DNA of 64,000 bases from Stenotrophomonas koreensis (GCF_001431525.1 NZ_LDJH01000018.1:1-64000), one strand, 5' to 3'; shown: positions 26,306 to 34,948, counted from the stretch's first letter. The notes: generated by a model from the letters alone, not told the origin. Program-made: numbers and translations.

Positions 26306-27603
26306 GCGATATGCCTGCGATTGCGTCCCGGAGCCCGGTAGTGAGTGTGCGCCATGTCGGCAAGTCATTCCGTATCTTCGACAAGCCGGTACAACGCCTG
26401 CTTCTTCCCATCACCAACAGGCTGCGTTCGGCCATTGGCGTGATGCCCCGTCAAGTACATACGTTCCAGGCGCTGGAGGATGTCAGCTTTGATATCCATT
26501 CTGGTGAGACTGTGGGCATCATCGGGCGGAATGGCAGCGGAAAGTCGACTTTGCTGCAAATCCTGGTTGGAACGTTGCAGCCCAGTGCAGGCAAGGTCGC
26601 GGTGAACGGCCGGGTTTCGGCCCTGCTCGAGCTGGGTGCGGGTTTCAATCCGGAATTCAGCGGGCGGGAAAACGTCTATCTGGCCGGAGCAATCATCGGG
26701 CTCAATGCCAACGCCATGGCGGAGTTGATGCCGAAGATCGAGGCATTTGCCGATATCGGTGAATTCATTGATCAGCCAGTCAAGACCTACTCCTCGGGAA
26801 TGTATGTGAGGCTGGCGTTTTCTGTGGCCATTCATGTGTCTCCGGAAATCCTGGTGGTTGACGAGGCCCTGGCTGTCGGGGATACCGCTTTCCAGACCAA
26901 GTGCCTGACCCGCATCCGGCGCATGCAGGCCGAAGGCGTCAGCATCATTCTGGTCACGCATTCGACAAATACCTTGCTGGAATACTGCGACCGCGGCATT
27001 TACCTCAAACGTGGCCGGGTGGTTTTGGATGGCGCGTGCAGGGATGTGGTGAAGCGCTATGCCGATGACCTCGTGGATGAAGAAGGTGGCCAGGTTCTTT
27101 ATGAAAATGCGGTGGCCGAAACGGCTGCCGTAAGCAAGAAGGAAGAACCCCAGACCAGCCAGGAAGGCCCGGCCAGCGAGATCACCGATGTGCAGATCCT
27201 GGATGCGCAAGGCAATGTGCGCACGGTATTTGCCTATGGTGATGAGTTGGTCATTCGCTTGGAAATCACGGTGAACCGTGAAATTTCCCTGCCCTGTTAC
27301 GGGGTGCAGATCAAGAGCGTGGATGACATTGCCTTGTGGGCAGGAACCACGCAGAACATGAATCTGGAGCCGGCTGCAACGCCGCCGGGGCATTACACTT
27401 TCCAGTGGCGGTTGACACTGAACCTCGCCGGCAACCGTTATGTGATTGCGCTGGGAGCCGGCGATATCGATTCCGGTGAATACAAGCGGCATTCCCGCGT
27501 TCCGTATGCCGGGCATATCGATGTGCTGCCCCTGCCACATGCCGGCCATGGCTGGCTTGCTCCCCACCCACGCTTTGAGGCTCCGGCTCCGGTGCGCGTA
27601 TGA
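26302..27603 (+). CDS. wzt: Polysaccharide ABC-transporter ATPase with C-terminal cargo-binding domain (Wzt)
   Basis: Powers export of finished O-polysaccharide with Wzm. The 433-residue protein has Walker A GRNGSGKST (75-83), signature YSSGM (163-167), Walker B ILVVDEAL (183-190) and the switch His in LVTHS. Residues about 285-433 form an extra beta-sandwich (ITDVQILDAQGNVRTVFAYGDELVIRLEI onwards). In Wzt of E. coli O8/O9a this domain recognises a modified non-reducing end of the glycan, and export depends on that mark. Having it here implies that the O-chain is capped before export. ATG 26302 overlaps the upstream stop, and its own 3' end overlaps the next gene by ATGA. Confidence 0.93.
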   Translation: MSDMPAIASRSPVVSVRHVGKSFRIFDKPVQRLLLPITNRLRSAIGVMPRQVHTFQALEDVSFDIHSGETVGIIGRNGSGKSTLLQILVGTLQPSAGKVAVNGRVSALLELGAGFNPEFSGRENVYLAGAIIGLNANAMAELMPKIEAFADIGEFIDQPVKTYSSGMYVRLAFSVAIHVSPEILVVDEALAVGDTAFQTKCLTRIRRMQAEGVSIILVTHSTNTLLEYCDRGIYLKRGRVVLDGACRDVVKRYADDLVDEEGGQVLYENAVAETAAVSKKEEPQTSQEGPASEITDVQILDAQGNVRTVFAYGDELVIRLEITVNREISLPCYGVQIKSVDDIALWAGTTQNMNLEPAATPPGHYTFQWRLTLNLAGNRYVIALGAGDIDSGEYKRHSRVPYAGHIDVLPLPHAGHGWLAPHPRFEAPAPVRV

Positions 27604-30600
27604 CTGCTAGTGCTGCTCCCTCTTTCCGTGCATTGCTGGTGGGCTTTTACGGCGCGCCCAATGTAGGTGATGAAGTTCTGCTGGATGTGGCGATACATCG
27701 GGTACGCGAACTCGGTGGCGAGCCGGTGGTGGCCAGTATCGATCCCACAGTGACCTCCGCGATGCACGGTGTGGAAGCCGTGCAGTTTGCCAATCTGGGC
27801 CGGGTGGTTTCCGCGCTTGCGCACTGTGACCTGTTGATCATGGGCGGCGGCGGCATTTTCCAGGATCATCATCCCTTCCACCTGGAAGGGGCCTATCTGC
27901 CTTATGCCAATGACATTGCGGGCTATGCGCGCCCATTGCTGGCGGCTGCCCAGTTGGGTATTCCCAGCGTCATCTGGGGGCACGGGGTCGGTCCGTTGCG
28001 ACGCCCGGACGCTAGGATGCTGGTGCGCGAAATTTTCCAGCAGGCAGCCAGGGTCAGCGTACGCGACCCGGATTCCCATGCATTGCTCACCCAGGTCGGT
28101 GTGAACCGCCCGATCCTGGTTGCGCCGGATCCTGGTTGGCTGTTCTCGCATTATCACCCACTGCCCGCAGCGACGGAGGTCCAGGCAGAGGCATCGACAC
28201 GTGTTCTGGCAGTTGTGGTGCGTGAATGGGCCAAGGGCAGCTGGAAGGAGCCCTTGGCTGCAGCGCTCAAGGCTGTGGTGCCTGCGGGCTGGCGGATCTG
28301 CTGGGTGTCGTTCCAGAGCCCGGCTGCCGAATCAGCTGTCATTTCTGATTTGCCCTTGATTGATGAATTGCGTGCAATGGTCGGCGACGGTCATCAAAGC
28401 GAGGTGGTCAGCCCGCCAACGCCTGAAGCGGCCTGGGAGCTTCTGGCCGGGTGTGATGCCGTATTTTCCATGCGGCTGCATGCCAGCATCCTGGCCATCC
28501 AGGCCGGTGTGCCGACCTGCGGCCTGGAATATGACGACAAGTTGAGCCAGGCCCACCTGATGGCGGGCATGCCGGATAGCATGCGCTTGGCCATCGGCGA
28601 CAGCTCCGAGCGCTATGCGCGGGCGTTGACACAGGCAATCAATGGCCACTGGGTGCCTTCGCGGGAAACCCTGGAAGGCTTGCAGGATCAGGCGCAGATA
28701 CATCTGGCCATGCTGGCAGATGCCGCGCAGCTGGCCAGGCCTGCCGTGACCTTTGATGCGGCGCGTATGGATTGGGTCACCGCGTGGCTGGAGCAATCAC
28801 TGCGTGAGCTGGATGAGGTGAGCCAAAGCAGCCAGCGTGCATACACGCTGCTGGAATACCGTGATTACCAGATCGGCCAGCTTCAGGCAGAGCTGGATCA
28901 GGCGCAGGCTGTGTTGCAGCAGCTACGTGCCGAGCACGCTGAAGAAATGGCCGTACAGGCTGCGGCTATGGAAAATGATGCGGCGGCTCGTGTCGCAGCC
29001 TTGAATGACACACTTGGGCAGGCACATGCGGCATTGGATGACTTGCATGTGGTGCACCAGGAAGAGGTGGCCGCGCAGGTGGCTGCCATGAATGAAGTGC
29101 TGGAATCGAAGAGGGAAGCAATGGAGCGGGCAGAACAGCAGGTGAGCGATCTTGAGCAGCGTCTGCGGGGGGCCGAAATTGCGCTGGCAGACGCGCGTGA
29201 TGACCTGCACCAGAAGGGGGAGTACATCGCCGACAAGGAGGTGTACATCGCCCAGTTGCTGCAGCAGACGGCCGAGCTGGAGGCTGCACTGAAGCACAGT
29301 CAGCAACAGACCGCAGAGGCTCTGGACCTATGGCGGCGGTTGCGCCTTGCCCTGGGAATCGTCCGTCGTGATCTGCTGCGTGCCTTTGCCGCTCCGTTCA
29401 AGCTGGTGTCGGTATGGCGTCGTTATGGCTCGAAGATCGCGCTGCAGCAGATCCCGCGGCGGATGAAGACCGTCGGCCAGATCCAGTTGGATCAGGTCGC
29501 CCCGGCGCAAGCTTCCGCCGCTCCTGTTGATCAGGTGCGGTACCTGCGTGCCGAGCGCCTGCTGGTGCTGGCGTCGGCTGCTATTGATGCCGGTGGCTGG
29601 CCCACACGTCCCCTGCAGCTGTGCCTGGGGGCAGATCGTGCCGGCTTTCTGGCCAGGCTGCACGCAACATCGCCACAGGCCGGCGCAGACGTCTGGACGG
29701 CTGATGAAAGCCTGAAGCGTTTGCTGGTCGATACCGGTGCATGGCTGGCACAGGTCAATGGCGCTGCAACCCGGGTGCTGCTGGCCGATTCCAATGAGTC
29801 TGCCGTGGCGTTGGCCGAGCAGGCGCACGCCCGTGGTGCTGAAATCATTGTTGATTTCGCCTGCCTGCCGGATGTGCAACACAGTCCGCTGTGGCCGCGC
29901 ATACAGGCCATGGCCAGCCGCAGCATCCATGATGGCCGTGCACCTTCGGTACCAGGCTTGCCGACGCTGTTGCTGGCAGAGGCCGGCGACAACGAGATCT
30001 TTGATTCCTACCGTACCCATCCGAAGCCGTCTGCCTACAGCAACAGCCGTGGCAATGTCCTGGTGCTGGACCTGGCTGGCGGCAGCGACGCATGGTTGAG
30101 TGCTGCCCTGGCAGCCCGCCACGACGCACTTTTCCATGTCGCACGGCTTGATGGGCAGTCGCCGCAGGCCGAAGACCGGCGGGTCCGGCCTTTTGCCTGG
30201 ACGCGCTCGCGTACCGAATTGGCCGGCCTGATGGCGGCGGCCGATGTGGTGGTCCTGCTTGGGCACGATGGCCAGCACCGCGATGAATTGCGCAGGCTGG
30301 CCATTGCAGGGTTGTTGCTGGAGCGTCCGGTTGTTGTCCAGGCAGACGGGCTGGAGCTGGAATCTGCCAACCTGCATCAGCTGGATGAGGGCGCACTGGG
30401 CTCACAACTGGCTTTGACCGCGGTGGAGGACTACCGCTTTGTTGCATCCAATGCCTGGCTGGGGCGTGCGGAAGTGCTGATGGCGCCGGCCTATCCTGCT
30501 TCGGTATCGGTGGTTGTCCTGATTTACAACAACCGTCGCATCATCGAGCGCTGTGTGCGTACCATCCTCGATCACGCAGGTGAGTGGTTGCACGAAATTA

Positions 30601-31268
30601 TTGTTGTTGACAACAACTCGGTGGATGGGGGGGCAGAACTGGTCGAGCAGTTGTTCGCCGATGAGCCCAAGGTGAAGTTGGTGAGGAATGCAGAGAATGG
30701 CTGCTCCTCGGGGCGTAATCTCGGCGTCAAGCACTCCACTGGGAAATACATCGCGTTCTTCGATTCGGATCAATGGCTGACTTCGCCCACCTGTTTTGTC
30801 GAGGCGGTAAACATCCTTGAGTTGGGTGAGGGTGTGGGCACCATTGGCTGGAATGCAGGCTGGTTTGATGCAACCCGTGACGACCTGGGTGGCCCGATCT
30901 CTGACTATCTGCCCAATCGTGGGATGAATGCAGAGGCCCAGATGAAGGGCTACCGCGATGACGTGGGTTTCCTCGGTACCAGCTGCATGTTCATCACCCG
31001 TGAGCTGTTCGAGTCCATGGAGGGTTTCGATACCTTCTACGATCCGACGTGCTTCGAAGACACCGACATCTGCTTCCAAGTCAAGAAGGCCGGTTATTCG
31101 GTCGCATTTCGTGACCTTGCCGGTGTACGGCACCAGCCTCATCAGACCACCGGGGCAAGCGAAGGCAGTGAGCGCTACCGTAAGCTGTTTGCCCGCAATG
31201 CCAACTATTTCCGTGAGAAGTGGAAGGGATCACCGGAGTTTTTTGTTGATCTGAAATCCTGGTACTGA
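27600..31268 (+). CDS. Fusion: polysaccharide pyruvyl transferase - coiled coil - GT-B-like region - GT2 glycosyltransferase
   Basis: A 1222-residue cytosolic protein. Residues about 10-345 are a polysaccharide pyruvyl transferase (CsaB-type): LLVGFYGAPNVGDEVLL, IMGGGGIFQD, IWGHGVGPL and SMRLHASILAIQAGVP. It should transfer a pyruvate ketal from phosphoenolpyruvate to a sugar. Residues about 400-575 are Gln/Glu/Ala-rich and predicted coiled coil, with a 40-residue internal echo (HAEEMAVQAAAM at 446 and HQEEVAAQVAAM at 486). Residues about 640-960 resemble a worn GT-B fold (AADVVVLLGHDGQHRDELR, LLLERPVVVQADG). Residues about 965-1200 are a GT2 domain: VSVVVLIYNNRR, EIIVVDNNSVDGG, FFDSDQW, CFEDTDICFQVKKAG. 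Overlaps wzt by ATGA. By analogy with WbdD and WbbB I infer a chain terminator with a built-in ruler. Confidence 0.85.
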   Translation: MTASAAPSFRALLVGFYGAPNVGDEVLLDVAIHRVRELGGEPVVASIDPTVTSAMHGVEAVQFANLGRVVSALAHCDLLIMGGGGIFQDHHPFHLEGAYLPYANDIAGYARPLLAAAQLGIPSVIWGHGVGPLRRPDARMLVREIFQQAARVSVRDPDSHALLTQVGVNRPILVAPDPGWLFSHYHPLPAATEVQAEASTRVLAVVVREWAKGSWKEPLAAALKAVVPAGWRICWVSFQSPAAESAVISDLPLIDELRAMVGDGHQSEVVSPPTPEAAWELLAGCDAVFSMRLHASILAIQAGVPTCGLEYDDKLSQAHLMAGMPDSMRLAIGDSSERYARALTQAINGHWVPSRETLEGLQDQAQIHLAMLADAAQLARPAVTFDAARMDWVTAWLEQSLRELDEVSQSSQRAYTLLEYRDYQIGQLQAELDQAQAVLQQLRAEHAEEMAVQAAAMENDAAARVAALNDTLGQAHAALDDLHVVHQEEVAAQVAAMNEVLESKREAMERAEQQVSDLEQRLRGAEIALADARDDLHQKGEYIADKEVYIAQLLQQTAELEAALKHSQQQTAEALDLWRRLRLALGIVRRDLLRAFAAPFKLVSVWRRYGSKIALQQIPRRMKTVGQIQLDQVAPAQASAAPVDQVRYLRAERLLVLASAAIDAGGWPTRPLQLCLGADRAGFLARLHATSPQAGADVWTADESLKRLLVDTGAWLAQVNGAATRVLLADSNESAVALAEQAHARGAEIIVDFACLPDVQHSPLWPRIQAMASRSIHDGRAPSVPGLPTLLLAEAGDNEIFDSYRTHPKPSAYSNSRGNVLVLDLAGGSDAWLSAALAARHDALFHVARLDGQSPQAEDRRVRPFAWTRSRTELAGLMAAADVVVLLGHDGQHRDELRRLAIAGLLLERPVVVQADGLELESANLHQLDEGALGSQLALTAVEDYRFVASNAWLGRAEVLMAPAYPASVSVVVLIYNNRRIIERCVRTILDHAGEWLHEIIVVDNNSVDGGAELVEQLFADEPKVKLVRNAENGCSSGRNLGVKHSTGKYIAFFDSDQWLTSPTCFVEAVNILELGEGVGTIGWNAGWFDATRDDLGGPISDYLPNRGMNAEAQMKGYRDDVGFLGTSCMFITRELFESMEGFDTFYDPTCFEDTDICFQVKKAGYSVAFRDLAGVRHQPHQTTGASEGSERYRKLFARNANYFREKWKGSPEFFVDLKSWY

Positions 31269-31279
31269 GACGGCGGGAG

Positions 31280-32524
31280 ATGGTTATGCGGTGGCAGGCT
31301 GGCAGGCAGCGGCTGCTTGAGTTGGTGCTGATGCTGGCGCCGCAGCTGTACGGGAAATTGTCCGCTCTGCGCGGAAGTATCGGCTCACCGGCACTTCCGC
31401 CACCCGGGCGCCCGCGCGTCCTGCTGGTGGACCACGATTTTCCCGAGCCGGACAGGGATGCAGGCTCGCGCGCCATTGCCTGCTTTGCCGGTTTGCTGCG
31501 CGATGCAGGCATGGAGGTAGTTTTCTGGGCAGCAAGTACGCAGGCGTCAATGGCTGGTCGCCAGTTATTGCAGCAGCAGGGTGTGGTTGCACTGAGCAGG
31601 CAGGATACCGGCAGCCTGCAGCGCTGGCTGCAGCAGGAGGGCTTGCACTTCTGTGCATCGGTATTGAGTCGCCCTTTGATCGCCGCGATGTATTTGCCGG
31701 TGGTGCGTGGGAAAGTACCCGGGCCGGTGATCTACTACGGGCATGATATTCATCACCAGCGTCTGTTGGCGATGGGGGCAATGTCCGCTATGGATTTGGC
31801 AACGCGCTGGGAGCTGTACTTGATGCGGGTGATAGAGCGCCGGCACTGGCGCTTGGCCGATGTTGTGCTGTACCCATCCAGCGAGGAAGCGGCCTGGGTC
31901 AACCGTCATCTGGCAGTCAGCGGTCGGGCCGAAAATGCACAGATGTTCCCTCTGTGGACGGTGGATGCCAGTGCTACGCCGAGGTCATCGGATCCGTCAG
32001 GGCGCTCGGGCTTGCTGTTCGTCGGCAGTGCATCGCATCGCCCGAACATTGATGGGCTGGATTGGTTTCTGCATGAGGTTTTCCCTTTGCTGAAGCAAGA
32101 GGGAAACGTCCCCATATTGACCATTGTCGGCTCCGGAATGGAGCGGTATCAAATACCGGTGGATGCTGCCGATCGCGTTCGTGTACTTGGGCGGGTTGAT
32201 GATGCCGATCTTGTTCGCTGCTATGCGCAGGCCCGTGTGGTGGTTGCTCCGTTGCGTTTTGGTGGCGGTGTGAAAGGCAAGGTTCTTGAAGCCATCGACA
32301 TGGGCGTTCCATGTGTCCTGACAGCGGTGGCGGCACAAGGATTGGATGGAATCGAGCTAGCCCTGCCGGTTGTCGATGATCCGATCGACTACGCACGCTC
32401 ATTGGAGCATCTGCTGGCTGATGACCAGACATGGAGTAAAGCCTCCGTCGATGCGCTGGAGTTCCTGGCCCTGCGATATGACCACGACATGCATGTGCGT
32501 CGCCTGCGTGAATTCATCCTGTGA
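31280..32524 (+). CDS. Family 4 glycosyltransferase
   Basis: A 414-residue GT-B glycosyltransferase. The N-terminal domain begins RVLLVDHDFPEPDRDAGSRA, a Gly-poor acceptor loop seen in O-antigen GT4 enzymes. The C-terminal domain has LLFVGSASHRPNIDGLDWFL, VRVLGRVDDADLVRCYAQARVVVAPLRFGGGVKGKVLEAIDMGVPCVLT, with the late Glu in the donor site. The start ATG at 31280 follows GGCGGGAG with short spacing; an ATG at 31286 is equally possible. It follows the fusion gene by 11 bases and is the last gene of the run of close-packed glycan genes before the IS-split gene. Donor and acceptor are unknown. Confidence 0.88.
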   Translation: MVMRWQAGRQRLLELVLMLAPQLYGKLSALRGSIGSPALPPPGRPRVLLVDHDFPEPDRDAGSRAIACFAGLLRDAGMEVVFWAASTQASMAGRQLLQQQGVVALSRQDTGSLQRWLQQEGLHFCASVLSRPLIAAMYLPVVRGKVPGPVIYYGHDIHHQRLLAMGAMSAMDLATRWELYLMRVIERRHWRLADVVLYPSSEEAAWVNRHLAVSGRAENAQMFPLWTVDASATPRSSDPSGRSGLLFVGSASHRPNIDGLDWFLHEVFPLLKQEGNVPILTIVGSGMERYQIPVDAADRVRVLGRVDDADLVRCYAQARVVVAPLRFGGGVKGKVLEAIDMGVPCVLTAVAAQGLDGIELALPVVDDPIDYARSLEHLLADDQTWSKASVDALEFLALRYDHDMHVRRLREFIL

Positions 32525-32661
32525 GTTGAGTGGATGTATTTTCTTGACCGGTAGGCTGGATTTTTCTGGATTTTTCTGGATTTGTGGGTTCGTGTTGGTC
32601 TTGGATATGCAGTTGAACAGATTATCTTCTTTTCTTGTTATTTTTAATTTTTAACTCTTGG
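32525..32661. other. A/T-rich gap before the split SGNH gene
   Basis: This 137-base gap is among the most A/T-rich in the window. It contains three close repeats of a TGGATTTTTC-like unit around 32557-32582. No gene is visible. Such sequence is a likely H-NS-family target and could carry the promoter of the SGNH gene. Confidence 0.5.
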
Positions 32662-32766
32662 ATGCCCCTGGAGGAGATGGCACGACGCCCGGTTGTCATC
32701 GAGGCTTACGGTGATTCCACCACCTTGGGGGCGCAGACTGTCAATGGATTGTTGACAATCACTAGT

Positions 32767-32774
32767 AAAAATGA
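32767..32774. repeat. Left target-site duplication AAAAATGA
   Basis: Identical to 34080-34087. Eight bases is the usual duplication length for ISL3-family elements. It lies in the SGNH coding sequence. Confidence 0.95.
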
Positions 32775-32789
32775 GGCTCATCGCAAGAT
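32775..32789. repeat. Left terminal inverted repeat of the ISL3 element
   Basis: GGCTCATCGCAAGAT. It contains the transposase stop codon (complement of TCA at 32778-32780). Confidence 0.85.
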
Positions 32790-34007
32790 GCCGGGGAAGG
32801 TGGCGCGGATTTTCAGGAAGAAATATTCCTGATCTCGGTAGCCGTAGGCGCGGCGTTTGATGACCTTGATGGTGTTGTTGATGCCTTCCACGATGCTGGT
32901 GTTGAGCCGGTGCCGGCAGCGGGACAGGATTCCGTGCAGATAAGCCTTGAGCTTGTGCGCGAAGTGCACCAGGGCCGCAATGCCGCTGCCCTGTGCCTGC
33001 TGCAGCCAGTGCTGCCAGGCGCGCCGGGCCCAGCCTGGATGGCGGTAGAACCACAGCCGCTTGAGCTCATCGCGCATCAGGTAGGCGGTGAGCAGGGGCT
33101 GGTTGGCCTGCAGCAGCTCGTCCAATCGCACCCGCTGGGGGTGTTCAAAGTTGCGGCGATTGCGCAGCAGCAGCCAGCGGCTGGACTTGATCACCCGGCG
33201 CGCGGGCTTGTCGTGGCGCAGTTGATTGGCCTGATCCACGCGCACCCGGTCGATCACTTCGCGGCCGTACTTGGCCACCACATGGAACAGGTCGTAGACG
33301 ATTTCGGCATTGGGACAGTGGGCCTTGATCTCCAGCTCGTAAGCGGTGGTCATGTCGATGGCCACCGCCCGGATCTGCCCGGCAACGCCGGCAGGCAGCT
33401 GCTCGAAGAAGGTTCGCGCAGTCCCGCGTGAGCGACCATTGCCGACCCACAGCACCTGGCGGCTGATCGGATCGACCACCACCGTGGCATAACGATGTCC
33501 CTTGTGCAGGGCGAACTCATCCATGGCCAGGTAGTGGATCCGGCTCCAGTCCGGCGCGGCCACGCTCTGCCGCAGCCAGGCCTTGTCCAGCGCCTTGACC
33601 GTATGCCAGCCGAGCCCGAAGAAGCGCGCGGTGGCCAGGATGTTGCTGGAAGCCAGCAGCTGGTTGACCGCCTCGGCCAGGCGGTTGGTCACCCGTTGAT
33701 AGCGCCCCAGCCAGCTCAGCTTTTCCAGGCGCGGCCCGCCGCACTGCTCGCACCATACCCGTCGGCGCGGCACCACCAGGGTTACCTGCAACGCCATCAA
33801 CGGCAGCTCCCGGACCCGGCGCAGACTGGTTTCATGCACCTGCCGGCAGCGACTGCCGCATTGCTCGCAATGCATCCTGCGGGCCGTGGGCACAAGGTGG
33901 ATGGTGACTGTCCGGCTGCCGTCGCTGGGCCAGACGATGCGCTGTACCCGGTAGCCTTCCCAGCCGCCAGCGCGGCAATCATCTTGCGATCCAGCATGAT
34001 CTCTCAC
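32778..34007 (-). CDS. ISL3-family transposase, possibly frameshifted at the N-terminus
   Basis: The frame from GTG 34007 gives 409 residues. Residues about 40-95 hold two Cys pairs (MHCEQCGSRC, VWCEQCGGPR), the zinc-binding N-terminal domain. The DDE catalytic core shows AMDEFALHKGHRY, AVAIDMTTAYELEIK and VEGINNTIKVIKRRAYGYRD. In the other register, ATG 33997 encodes MLDRKMIAALA, the start I expect for this family, and the family sequence then continues in the main frame as GWEGYRVQR. That places an apparent single-base shift at about 33962-33970. Either the GTG start is used, or the element has lost its native N-terminus, or frameshifting is programmed. Confidence 0.9.
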   Translation of the reverse strand: MRDHAGSQDDCRAGGWEGYRVQRIVWPSDGSRTVTIHLVPTARRMHCEQCGSRCRQVHETSLRRVRELPLMALQVTLVVPRRRVWCEQCGGPRLEKLSWLGRYQRVTNRLAEAVNQLLASSNILATARFFGLGWHTVKALDKAWLRQSVAAPDWSRIHYLAMDEFALHKGHRYATVVVDPISRQVLWVGNGRSRGTARTFFEQLPAGVAGQIRAVAIDMTTAYELEIKAHCPNAEIVYDLFHVVAKYGREVIDRVRVDQANQLRHDKPARRVIKSSRWLLLRNRRNFEHPQRVRLDELLQANQPLLTAYLMRDELKRLWFYRHPGWARRAWQHWLQQAQGSGIAALVHFAHKLKAYLHGILSRCRHRLNTSIVEGINNTIKVIKRRAYGYRDQEYFFLKIRATFPGILR

Positions 34008-34064
34008 CCTTGAGCTCTGAAATCAGGCCTCAAGCGTAAGCGCAACCGCGAAAAGCTCCACTCT

Positions 34065-34079
34065 GATCTGCGATGAACC
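34065..34079. repeat. Right terminal inverted repeat of the ISL3 element
   Basis: Complement reads GGTTCATCGCAGATC, matching the left end with one substitution and a one-base gap. Confidence 0.85.
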
Positions 34080-34087
34080 AAAAATGA
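34080..34087. repeat. Right target-site duplication AAAAATGA
   Basis: Second copy of the 8-base target sequence, directly after the IS right end. Confidence 0.95.
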
Positions 34088-34643
34088 ACCCCGCAGGCTC
34101 CAAGATATGCTGCAGGAGCGCTTTGGTGGTCACGTATATGTGATCAATTACGGAGTTGGTGGAACCCAGTCTCATCAGCTGTTGAATGGGACCGAGGGCA
34201 GGAAAAAGCCTTGGGGGCTGCAGATGAAAGGTTCTGCGGCAGATATTGTCCTTATAAACTATGCATTGAATGATCATTTTTACAACGCGAAGCCTGCACC
34301 TGGCCTGTTCCAGGCGACCCCAGAAACGTATGCGCAGATAATTCGGGATCTGGTGCAGATCGCGAGGGGCGAAGGCAAGTATGTCATTTTGCAGGAGCCT
34401 AATCCAACCGTGTATCAGCCCGGGGTTGGGAATCTGTACCGATTCGTGACCGCCTTGCGCGAGGTCTCCAAGGAATTGGATGTTCCGTTGGTTGCACAAT
34501 ACGACGCACTTCAGGAAGTCGCAGGTTGGAAGGGGATGCTCAGTGACAGTGTGCATCCAGGTGAGCTGATGTACGAGCTCAAGGCTGCAAGAACGTTCGA
34601 GAGGCTGGTGCTTTTAGTTGAGGCCGTATTGGCAGACGAGTGA

Positions 34644-34948
34644 TCCCGGATCGTTCGGAGTGCTGGTTGCAGGGTGGGCATAGCTGTATGGCCACGGCTG
34701 GCAGGCAATGTTGATGGTCATACGCCGCAATCAGTATTATTTACTGGAATGCGAACGGCTTTTCCGTGATGTTCTTCTGGTTGTTGTAATCAGAAGATGG
34801 AAAAGGCATATGCCATGCTTGCATGGATTGCTGTAGTCCGGCCTGCTGGCGGCAGGCCGGATACTCACATCATCACTCGTACGTCAGAATCCAGAGTGGA
34901 TTGAAAGGGCGTTGCAGGCATGGGCTGGAGCAGCTGCAGCTGCCTGTC
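34644..34948. other. 305-base gap between the split SGNH gene and the phosphoglycerol transferase
   Basis: No gene is supportable. One perfect hairpin is present: CCGGCCTGC (34838-34846) pairs with GCAGGCCGG (34852-34860) across TGGCG. It has no T-run on either strand. As the flanking genes converge, it probably acts as a processing or weak termination structure. The first half is A/T-rich. Confidence 0.6.

Larger units (their letters stand above)
32775..34079 (-). mobile_element. ISL3-family insertion sequence, 1305 bp
   Basis: The element has one transposase gene on the minus strand and imperfect terminal inverted repeats: left GGCTCATCGCAAGAT (32775-32789), right on the complement GGTTCATCGCAGAT (34079-34066). 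The 8-base direct repeat AAAAATGA flanks it exactly. Its high GC content contrasts with the A/T-rich target. Clean ends and identical duplications indicate a recent insertion. Confidence 0.95.
32662..34643 (+). pseudogene. SGNH/GDSL hydrolase gene split by an ISL3-type insertion
   Basis: The 5' part (ATG 32662 or 32677) encodes VVIEAYGDSTTLGAQTVNG, SGNH block I with the nucleophile Ser in GDST. The 3' part, from 34088, encodes NYGVGGTQSHQLL (block II), LINYALNDHF (block III Asn) and SDSVHPGELMYEL (block V Asp and His). Removing the insertion plus one 8-base duplication (32775-34087, 1313 bases) joins the halves in one frame with no stop, giving a 222-residue enzyme. As it stands the 5' part reads into the IS and stops at 32832. 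SGNH proteins in glycan loci are usually O-acetyl esterases or transferases, so the loss should change O-chain decoration. The decay is limited to the insertion. Confidence 0.95.

Noticed and set aside
32635..32832. Independent 65-codon small gene at the IS left end
   Set aside because: It is the truncated 5' end of the SGNH hydrolase gene reading into the IS, not a separate gene.
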